Below are positions 1-5,474 of a stretch of DNA of 7,399 nucleotides, in pieces. Origin of the DNA: Bacteroidia bacterium. Its GTDB lineage: Bacteria; Bacteroidota; Bacteroidia; Bacteroidales; Azobacteroidaceae. The stretch's first letter is position 1, and each line of letters starts with the position of its first letter. The stretch lies in the NCBI GenBank assembly GCA_025996865.1, contig BNTV01000178.1:1-7399 (forward strand), written 5' to 3'. The notes beneath the pieces were generated by a model that saw nothing but the letters and a program-made list of their open reading frames with translations, ran no database searches and was not told the origin of the DNA. A program made the position numbers and the translations under genes.

Positions 1-1929
1 CTGCTGTCCCGTTCGCTCTTTTTGAAGCCACCCCTGATTGGAAATCACTTTTATCCGACCGCCTGTGAATATTTTTCCCAACAAAAAATCAAACGATTCT
101 TTTGCTGTTTTTTTGTATTCAGCATTGCCTGTAACCGGATAGGCATGCAGTAAACTTTCGGCCAACACGCTATTGTCGTATGTTAAATAGGCTTCGAACC
201 ACGACCATTTATTTTCGTTGTTATGGTTGTACCAATTGATAAGTTTGTCGGCTAAAAAGCTGACTAAAGAAGAAATTTCGGGCGACGGATATTTTTTATA
301 ATAGTAAGCCAATCCTTTGATGGCAAATGCGATGCTTCGCGGGGATTGCATTTTTTGAATCACCGGAAAAGTCTGTTTAAAAACCTGAATAGCATCCGAC
401 GTCCATATATCGGGGAACTTACCGGCATGTGAAATAAAATAACCCAATGCCATAATGGCTCTTCCGTTACTGTCTTCCAATCCTACTTCCTGATTTTGAG
501 TAGTAAAAAGCAAATCCTTATCCACGTAATTCACGAAAGAACCATCGGGCTGTAAACAATACTTGATAAAATTCAGGTAAGTTTTGATTTGTTTTTCACA
601 CGACAGGTCTTTCATTTCAACATACACCTGCGACAAGGCCATCAGCGCCCGTGCGTTATCATCCAAGGTATAGCCGGTTTTTATATCGGGGCGATTTCCT
701 TTGGCGAATTGAATCATGCCGAGACCATTACTCATTCGTTTGATATGTGCCGTATTTACAGGGGGAACAGAATAAACGGGGAATACCGGCATGCCTGATT
801 TTTCACCGAATAAAAGCGCATAGGCAATGGCCGCATTTTCCCACGCGGTGGATGCCGTTTTCTGCAATCCGGCAATCCTCATTCCGGATTTTAATTTTTT
901 GTTGGAAAGTACTCTGTTTGTAGCTTTGGCCAATTGACTCGAATCTTTGAAATTGAAAATAATCCCCGAATTATCGTTTAAAAGTTCCAACGCATGTGGA
1001 ATGGGCGTGGCAACTATAGGGCAGCCGCAACTCAAGGCATAAACAAACGTGCCGCTCACCGCCTGATTGGGGTCGGAAGAGGTGAATAAATAGACGTCGG
1101 TCAATTGCAGATATTCAAGCAATACCGGCAGACTCAGATAAAGGTTGACAAATCGTACCGAATCGGTCAAGTCCAGTTCAACAACTTTCGCCTGAAGCAT
1201 TTCCCGATATTTTTCGCCTTCGGTTTTGAGTACCGTCGGATGTGTTTTTCCGATGATAAGAAACAATACCGCCGGATTTTCTTTCACAATGGCGGGCAAT
1301 GCTTCCAAGGTGGTTTCTATACTTTTGCCGGAACTCAACAAGCCGAAAGTGCTAAGCACCGAGCGACCCGAAACATTGTATTTTTCTTTCAGCTTCTTTT
1401 TGTCCTGATGCGATACCAAGTGAGTGCCGTGCGGGATAATGCTTATTTTCTCGCGCTCGATTTGATAGTCGCGCTGCAAAATAGTTGCCGAAGTTTGCGT
1501 CATGACAACCACCTCAGCGCAAGCCGACACCATTTGACGCAGGTATTGCTTCGACGATTCTTCCGGATTGGCAAGAACGGTATGAAAAACAATGATAACA
1601 GGCTTTGTACTGTTTTGTACAAGTTGCAAAAATGATTTTTCCTGCGCTGCAAAAAGTCCGAATTCATGTTGAATCAGCACTAAGGAAACGGCATCATCGG
1701 CATTGATTTTTCCGGACAGACGGATGTAGTCGGCCGCATCCGAAGTATTCAGCGTATAGGCTACGGAATCGGAATACGAATGTTTTTCCACATCTGATTC
1801 GAGGGCGCATATTTTTATAGCATACGAGTTGCCGAATTTAGCTTCGACGGCTTGTATCAAATCGTTGGAAAATGTAGCAATACCACATTCTCTGGGTGGA
1901 TAAGTCGTTATACATACGATTTCGTTCAT
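1..1929 (-). CDS. GT4-family glycosyltransferase with C-terminal helical domain, 3'-truncated (left copy)
   Basis: This is a mirror copy of the gene at 5471-7399, encoding the same 643 residues from the ATG at 1927-1929 to the window edge without a stop codon. It is a two-domain cytoplasmic protein: a GT-B fold glycosyltransferase of the GT4 type over residues 1 to about 375, then an all-helical domain from about 395 onward. The start overlaps the stop of the GH130 gene by four bases (ATGA), implying translational coupling. The C-terminus is missing because the window ends. The residue-level description is given under the right copy. It is a second locus only if the palindrome is real; otherwise it is the same gene counted twice. 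Confidence 0.85.
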   Translation of the reverse strand, partial: MNEIVCITTYPPRECGIATFSNDLIQAVEAKFGNSYAIKICALESDVEKHSYSDSVAYTLNTSDAADYIRLSGKINADDAVSLVLIQHEFGLFAAQEKSFLQLVQNSTKPVIIVFHTVLANPEESSKQYLRQMVSACAEVVVMTQTSATILQRDYQIEREKISIIPHGTHLVSHQDKKKLKEKYNVSGRSVLSTFGLLSSGKSIETTLEALPAIVKENPAVLFLIIGKTHPTVLKTEGEKYREMLQAKVVELDLTDSVRFVNLYLSLPVLLEYLQLTDVYLFTSSDPNQAVSGTFVYALSCGCPIVATPIPHALELLNDNSGIIFNFKDSSQLAKATNRVLSNKKLKSGMRIAGLQKTASTAWENAAIAYALLFGEKSGMPVFPVYSVPPVNTAHIKRMSNGLGMIQFAKGNRPDIKTGYTLDDNARALMALSQVYVEMKDLSCEKQIKTYLNFIKYCLQPDGSFVNYVDKDLLFTTQNQEVGLEDSNGRAIMALGYFISHAGKFPDIWTSDAIQVFKQTFPVIQKMQSPRSIAFAIKGLAYYYKKYPSPEISSLVSFLADKLINWYNHNNENKWSWFEAYLTYDNSVLAESLLHAYPVTGNAEYKKTAKESFDFLLGKIFTGGRIKVISNQGWLQKERTGQQ

Positions 1930-2957
1930 TTTTTGTGAGATATTAATTCCTTGACCAAATCTTTGATTCGGACGGATGCGCAGGCAATACACTTGTCCGC
2001 CGCGCCATAGTAAATATAAAGCGTGTCGCCGAACAAGGCCGTTCCCGTGGGAAAACATACTTTATTTACTACGCCGTTCAATTCGTAGTCGGTTTCTGGA
2101 AAAAACAACGGATAGGGCAATCGGGCAATTTCAACGGCCGGATTATCAATGGCTAATAAGGCCGCGCTTGCCGAGTAAACATACCCGTTCGGCGTGTCAT
2201 GCACGCTGTGGTAAATCATCAACCAGCCTTCAGGCACTTCAATGGGCGGACATCCGGCGCCGATATAGCTGGATTCATGGTCATACTTAGGTTCGAGAAT
2301 GATATGCTGCGTGAAATCCAGAAAATAATTAATCCAGAAATCATACGTCAAATCTTCCATTTTTTCAACACTTACCAACTGAATATCGGGCTTGATACGG
2401 TGCAGGAAATACAATTTCCCGTTTATTTTGCGAGGGAAAAAAACCAGATTCTTATCGGGAAGATATATCTTTTTCCCGGAGTTGCTGCGGGATTCTCTTT
2501 TATTGTAAGTCCTGAAATATTTTTCGGTATAATGGCCTTTTAAATTTACCAATTTCTCAAATTTGGAATAGGTAAACTGAGAAGTGATGATGCCTTGTTT
2601 GTCGAAATGTTTTAAATCGGTTGTCAAAGCCAAGGCGCCCACCGCACTAACGCCATCGTAAGCGGTATAGGTCATGTAGTACGTATCGCCGATTTTTACA
2701 ATCCGCGGGTCTTCCACCCCTTGGCTTTCGTAGTCGAACTGAGGATATAACAGCGGTTCTTTATCCCGGTGCACCACTTTAAGAGGGCCTTCCAAACGGC
2801 AATAGCCGATTGTTGAGTAGTTCCCTTCTCTTACTGCCCGGTAGAAGATATGAACGTTTTCTCCTTCGGCAATCACTGCCGGATTCATGACGCCCTCATT
2901 CTCAAAAGCAAAATCCGTTTTTTCCAGTATAACGCCCTCTCTTTTTACAACTATCAT
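1926..2957 (-). CDS. GH130-family beta-mannoside phosphorylase/hydrolase (left copy)
   Basis: This complete 343-residue protein is identical to the one encoded at 4443-5474 and belongs to glycoside hydrolase family 130 (five-bladed beta-propeller fold). GH130 members either phosphorolyse beta-linked mannosides, releasing mannose 1-phosphate, or hydrolyse them. The signature GVEDPR with the likely general-acid aspartate (D83), the IGAGCPP loop (232-238) and the YYGAAD motif near the C-terminus (316-321) are all present. There is no signal peptide, so it should act in the cytoplasm. It overlaps the downstream glycosyltransferase start by four bases, and its own start overlaps the stop of a candidate small ORF. 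Residue details are under the right copy. Confidence 0.9.
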   Translation of the reverse strand: MIVVKREGVILEKTDFAFENEGVMNPAVIAEGENVHIFYRAVREGNYSTIGYCRLEGPLKVVHRDKEPLLYPQFDYESQGVEDPRIVKIGDTYYMTYTAYDGVSAVGALALTTDLKHFDKQGIITSQFTYSKFEKLVNLKGHYTEKYFRTYNKRESRSNSGKKIYLPDKNLVFFPRKINGKLYFLHRIKPDIQLVSVEKMEDLTYDFWINYFLDFTQHIILEPKYDHESSYIGAGCPPIEVPEGWLMIYHSVHDTPNGYVYSASAALLAIDNPAVEIARLPYPLFFPETDYELNGVVNKVCFPTGTALFGDTLYIYYGAADKCIACASVRIKDLVKELISHKK

Positions 2958-3091
2958 TTTAATAGGGGTTTTATGTTTAAAACGACATCCTGCTTACTGT
3001 TTTTTCCTCTTTGATAATCCGTTAATATTTTTGTTTTACCATCAGCAGACTTCCCTTTCTTCTTTTCCTTTTTACTATCATTCCCTTTCAT
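2954..3091 (-). CDS. Candidate 45-residue lysine-rich small ORF (left copy)
   Basis: This is the mirror of the small ORF at 4309-4446. It encodes a 45-residue, strongly basic peptide whose TGA stop overlaps the GH130 ATG in the ATGA arrangement. It begins about 26 bases downstream of a TAnnTTTG promoter element on the same strand. I recognise no family. The arguments for and against its being a real gene are given under the right copy. Confidence 0.4.
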   Translation of the reverse strand: MKGNDSKKEKKKGKSADGKTKILTDYQRGKNSKQDVVLNIKPLLK

Positions 3092-3117
3092 CTTTCTTGT
3101 ATTTTATTGATATTTTT

Positions 3118-3125
3118 CAAAGGTA
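3118..3125 (-). promoter_or_regulatory. Candidate Bacteroidetes -7 promoter element (left copy)
   Basis: On the minus strand this reads TACCTTTG, an exact match to the Bacteroidetes sigma-ABfr -7 consensus TAnnTTTG. It lies between the regulator stop and the candidate small ORF, pointing toward the GH130 operon. No clear TTTG or TTG element is present at the usual -33 distance, so the call rests on the -7 element and its position. Confidence 0.45.
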
Positions 3126-3161
3126 AGGGTAGAACAGGCATTTTTTATAGGACTTTCCTGC

Positions 3162-3857
3162 TTATTTTCGGTACTTTCCCTGAAATTGTGTTGGCGACAA
3201 CAAGGTTTTCTTTTTAAAAATACGGGCAAAGTAAGACGATTCTTCAAATCCCAGCCGAAAGGATATTTCGTTGACATTCAAATGGCTGTAAAGCAACAAT
3301 CGCTTGGCTTCGGTCATTTTCAAATCCAATAAAAGCTGCTTTGCCGAAATACCTGCAAAATCCTGACAAATGGTATTCAACACAGTTGTTGAAATATGTA
3401 AAGTGTCGGCATATTTATCGGTGGATTGAATTTTGAAATCGCTTGTCGATACCAGTTCTTTAAAATCGCGGAAAATAGGTTGCGCGCTTTCCGGCGGAAA
3501 CACTTCGTGATGGATTTTATCTGCAATCAATGAATACAAATATTGAATGGAAGTCATGATTTTATGCTGAGAATTGTATGTATCCGGCTGACAATCTTTA
3601 ATCAAATTTTCGAACACTAACCGCAGTAAACAAGCGTCCTGTTTTTCAATATCAATAAAAGGCTTTGAGAATTCGATATTGAGTTGAGAAGCCAATGATT
3701 TGGCAATCCTGAGAATATATCCTTTGCAATGAAGGGCATGCGACCGGTTGTTTATTTGGTCGGGATTGACAAGAAACATTCTTCCCCGCTGAATTTGATT
3801 AAAGATTGTCAGCCGGATACATACAATTCTCAGCATAAAATCATGACTTCCATTCAA
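3162..3857 (-). CDS. AraC-family transcriptional regulator, chimeric 5' end (left copy)
   Basis: The 231-codon reading frame encodes an AraC/XylS-type DNA-binding regulator, but only residues 23 to 231 (3791 down to 3162) are authentic. Residues 1-22 come from the antisense strand of the right repeat arm and are junction nonsense, so the apparent start at 3857 is not natural. Residues 23 to about 55 look like the end of a cupin-type sensor domain (GRMFLVNPDQ), followed by a helical linker. The C-terminal double helix-turn-helix occupies about 145-231. It includes the second-helix signature GFEESSYFARIFKKK (203-217) and SPTQF (221-225), which match the AraC family consensus. Family members are usually near 280-300 residues, so most of the sensor domain is missing. 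It lies upstream of, and in the same direction as, the GH130 operon, so it is a plausible local regulator. The effector is unknown. Confidence 0.8.
   Translation of the reverse strand: MNGSHDFMLRIVCIRLTIFNQIQRGRMFLVNPDQINNRSHALHCKGYILRIAKSLASQLNIEFSKPFIDIEKQDACLLRLVFENLIKDCQPDTYNSQHKIMTSIQYLYSLIADKIHHEVFPPESAQPIFRDFKELVSTSDFKIQSTDKYADTLHISTTVLNTICQDFAGISAKQLLLDLKMTEAKRLLLYSHLNVNEISFRLGFEESSYFARIFKKKTLLSPTQFQGKYRK
3609..3791. other. Single-copy spacer between the inverted arms
   Basis: These 183 bases are the only part of the window without a mirror copy. On the minus strand they are entirely open and encode 61 codons (residues 23-83 of the left regulator ORF) in frame with the AraC gene in the left arm. 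The peptide reads like the end of an AraC sensor domain, with a GRMFLVNPDQ turn typical of cupin-type N-terminal domains, followed by the start of a helical linker. The spacer is therefore ordinary araC coding DNA and not an origin, attachment site or adapter. Confidence 0.9.
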
Positions 3858-4238
3858 TATTTGTATTCATTGATTGCAGATAAAATCCATCACGAAGTGT
3901 TTCCGCCGGAAAGCGCGCAACCTATTTTCCGCGATTTTAAAGAACTGGTATCGACAAGCGATTTCAAAATTCAATCCACCGATAAATATGCCGACACTTT
4001 ACATATTTCAACAACTGTGTTGAATACCATTTGTCAGGATTTTGCAGGTATTTCGGCAAAGCAGCTTTTATTGGATTTGAAAATGACCGAAGCCAAGCGA
4101 TTGTTGCTTTACAGCCATTTGAATGTCAACGAAATATCCTTTCGGCTGGGATTTGAAGAATCGTCTTACTTTGCCCGTATTTTTAAAAAGAAAACCTTGT
4201 TGTCGCCAACACAATTTCAGGGAAAGTACCGAAAATAA
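3729..4238 (+). pseudogene. AraC-family regulator, 5'-truncated chimeric copy (right copy)
   Basis: The 169-codon frame has 21 residues read from the wrong strand of the spacer, then 148 authentic residues starting at the asparagine codon 3792-3794. These 148 residues are identical to residues 84-231 of the left copy. They retain the helical linker and the whole AraC double helix-turn-helix DNA-binding domain, but none of the sensor domain. The ATG at 3729 lies antisense to real araC codons and has no evident ribosome binding site, so expression from it is doubtful. If the palindrome is genuine, this is a decapitated regulator pseudogene. If it is an artefact, it is simply the second reading of one gene. 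It overlaps the left regulator frame head-to-head across 3729-3857, an arrangement created wholly by the junction. Confidence 0.8.
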
Positions 4239-4274
4239 GCAGGAAAGTCCTATAAAAAATGCCTGTTCTACCCT

Positions 4275-4282
4275 TACCTTTG
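4275..4282 (+). promoter_or_regulatory. Candidate Bacteroidetes -7 promoter element (right copy)
   Basis: TACCTTTG matches TAnnTTTG, the -7 consensus of the primary sigma factor in Bacteroidetes, exactly. It starts 37 bases after the regulator stop. Transcription would be expected to start about 6-8 bases downstream, near 4289. That leaves about 20 bases of leader before the candidate small-ORF ATG at 4309, or about 150 bases before the GH130 ATG at 4443. I see no TTTG or TTG at the usual -33 spacing, so the promoter would be weak or activator-dependent, the latter being plausible next to an AraC-type regulator. Confidence 0.45.
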
Positions 4283-4308
4283 AAAAATATCAATAAAATA
4301 CAAGAAAG

Positions 4309-4446
4309 ATGAAAGGGAATGATAGTAAAAAGGAAAAGAAGAAAGGGAAGTCTGCTGATGGTAAAACAAAAATATTAACGGATTATCAAAGAGGAAAAAA
4401 CAGTAAGCAGGATGTCGTTTTAAACATAAAACCCCTATTAAAATGA
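4309..4446 (+). CDS. Candidate 45-residue lysine-rich small ORF upstream of GH130 (right copy)
   Basis: ATG at 4309-4311 opens a 45-codon frame ending at TGA 4444-4446. The peptide begins MKGNDSKKEKKKGK and ends VVLNIKPLLK. It has 13 lysines and one arginine against five acidic residues, with no membrane segment or signal peptide. In its favour, the stop overlaps the GH130 start as ATGA, the same junction used between GH130 and the glycosyltransferase. The start also sits about 26 bases after a TAnnTTTG element, with a purine-rich AAGAAAG directly before it. Against it, the region is A-rich and purine-biased, which lowers stop frequency and yields lysine codons by composition alone. I know of no matching family. 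It could be a leader peptide coupling translation into GH130, or a chance frame. Confidence 0.42.
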   Translation: MKGNDSKKEKKKGKSADGKTKILTDYQRGKNSKQDVVLNIKPLLK

Positions 4447-5474
4447 TAGTTGTAAAAAGAGAGGGCGTTATACTGGAAAAAACGGATTTTGCTTTTGAGA
4501 ATGAGGGCGTCATGAATCCGGCAGTGATTGCCGAAGGAGAAAACGTTCATATCTTCTACCGGGCAGTAAGAGAAGGGAACTACTCAACAATCGGCTATTG
4601 CCGTTTGGAAGGCCCTCTTAAAGTGGTGCACCGGGATAAAGAACCGCTGTTATATCCTCAGTTCGACTACGAAAGCCAAGGGGTGGAAGACCCGCGGATT
4701 GTAAAAATCGGCGATACGTACTACATGACCTATACCGCTTACGATGGCGTTAGTGCGGTGGGCGCCTTGGCTTTGACAACCGATTTAAAACATTTCGACA
4801 AACAAGGCATCATCACTTCTCAGTTTACCTATTCCAAATTTGAGAAATTGGTAAATTTAAAAGGCCATTATACCGAAAAATATTTCAGGACTTACAATAA
4901 AAGAGAATCCCGCAGCAACTCCGGGAAAAAGATATATCTTCCCGATAAGAATCTGGTTTTTTTCCCTCGCAAAATAAACGGGAAATTGTATTTCCTGCAC
5001 CGTATCAAGCCCGATATTCAGTTGGTAAGTGTTGAAAAAATGGAAGATTTGACGTATGATTTCTGGATTAATTATTTTCTGGATTTCACGCAGCATATCA
5101 TTCTCGAACCTAAGTATGACCATGAATCCAGCTATATCGGCGCCGGATGTCCGCCCATTGAAGTGCCTGAAGGCTGGTTGATGATTTACCACAGCGTGCA
5201 TGACACGCCGAACGGGTATGTTTACTCGGCAAGCGCGGCCTTATTAGCCATTGATAATCCGGCCGTTGAAATTGCCCGATTGCCCTATCCGTTGTTTTTT
5301 CCAGAAACCGACTACGAATTGAACGGCGTAGTAAATAAAGTATGTTTTCCCACGGGAACGGCCTTGTTCGGCGACACGCTTTATATTTACTATGGCGCGG
5401 CGGACAAGTGTATTGCCTGCGCATCCGTCCGAATCAAAGATTTGGTCAAGGAATTAATATCTCACAAAAAATGA
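4443..5474 (+). CDS. GH130-family beta-mannoside phosphorylase/hydrolase (right copy)
   Basis: This 343-residue protein has full GH130 length and fold markers. Near the N-terminus are NPAVI (25-29) and FYRAVRE (38-44). The GVEDPR motif (80-85) carries D83, expected to be the general acid. FPRKINGKLYFLHR spans 174-187, IGAGCPP 232-238, GWLMIYH 244-250, FPTGTALFGDTLYIYYGAAD 302-321. GH130 enzymes cleave beta-mannosides, commonly beta-1,4 or beta-1,2 linked, by phosphorolysis to mannose 1-phosphate or, in some Bacteroidetes members, by hydrolysis. Which applies depends on whether the phosphate-site basic residues are kept, and I cannot settle it by eye. The absence of a signal peptide argues for a cytoplasmic enzyme. 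The start is supported by the family-like N-terminus. There is no Shine-Dalgarno, only an A-rich leader, as is common in Bacteroidetes. The TGA stop overlaps the next ATG. Confidence 0.92.
   Translation: MIVVKREGVILEKTDFAFENEGVMNPAVIAEGENVHIFYRAVREGNYSTIGYCRLEGPLKVVHRDKEPLLYPQFDYESQGVEDPRIVKIGDTYYMTYTAYDGVSAVGALALTTDLKHFDKQGIITSQFTYSKFEKLVNLKGHYTEKYFRTYNKRESRSNSGKKIYLPDKNLVFFPRKINGKLYFLHRIKPDIQLVSVEKMEDLTYDFWINYFLDFTQHIILEPKYDHESSYIGAGCPPIEVPEGWLMIYHSVHDTPNGYVYSASAALLAIDNPAVEIARLPYPLFFPETDYELNGVVNKVCFPTGTALFGDTLYIYYGAADKCIACASVRIKDLVKELISHKK

Larger units (their letters stand above)
1..3608 (+). repeat. Left arm of 3.6-kb perfect inverted repeat
   Basis: This arm is the reverse complement of 3792-7399, with every position x pairing with 7400-x. 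I compared the outer ends, the gene boundaries, the intergenic region and the inner boundary and found no difference. All encoded proteins are also identical between arms. The arm carries the 3' part of an AraC-family gene, a candidate small ORF, a GH130 gene and a truncated glycosyltransferase gene, all on the minus strand. Identity extends through non-coding sequence and synonymous sites, so the duplication is either extremely recent or an artefact. The outer end is the window edge, so the true arm length is unknown. Confidence 0.97.

Noticed and set aside
589..798. 69-codon and 60-codon frames antisense to the glycosyltransferase (589-798, 1226-1408 and mirrors)
   Set aside because: They are short antisense shadows of a well-supported gene.
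1105..1635. 176-codon open frame on the plus strand (mirror 5765-6295, minus strand)
   Set aside because: It lies wholly antisense to the GT4 domain of the glycosyltransferase gene, which has clear family motifs. The peptide has no recognisable motif and is a shadow frame.
2199..2543. 114-codon and 104-codon frames antisense to GH130 (1976-2543; mirrors 4857-5424)
   Set aside because: They are fully covered by the GH130 gene on the other strand, mutually overlapping, and have no domain signal.
2887..3126. 79-codon phenylalanine/serine-rich frame antisense to the GH130 start and leader (mirror 4274-4513)
   Set aside because: Its composition is the complement of the purine-rich leader and the GH130 5' end. 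It overlaps the GH130 N-terminus antisense and gives low-complexity hydrophobic sequence by chance.
3601..3799. Invertible promoter, phase-variation switch or transposon with long terminal inverted repeats
   Set aside because: There is no recombinase, no short inverted repeats flanking a promoter, and no transposase. The single-copy part is just an araC fragment that cannot be a cargo or an invertible control segment.
3543..3857. Hairpin telomere or linear-replicon inverted end at the palindrome centre
   Set aside because: The centre is a 183-base asymmetric stretch of ordinary araC codons. A resolved telomere would have a symmetric, typically AT-rich centre with recognisable resolution-site repeats.
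4239..4265. Possible terminator after the regulator stop (agga-aag-tcct hairpin, outer cagg/cctg pair)
   Set aside because: The stems are only 4 base pairs and no T-tract follows on the coding strand.
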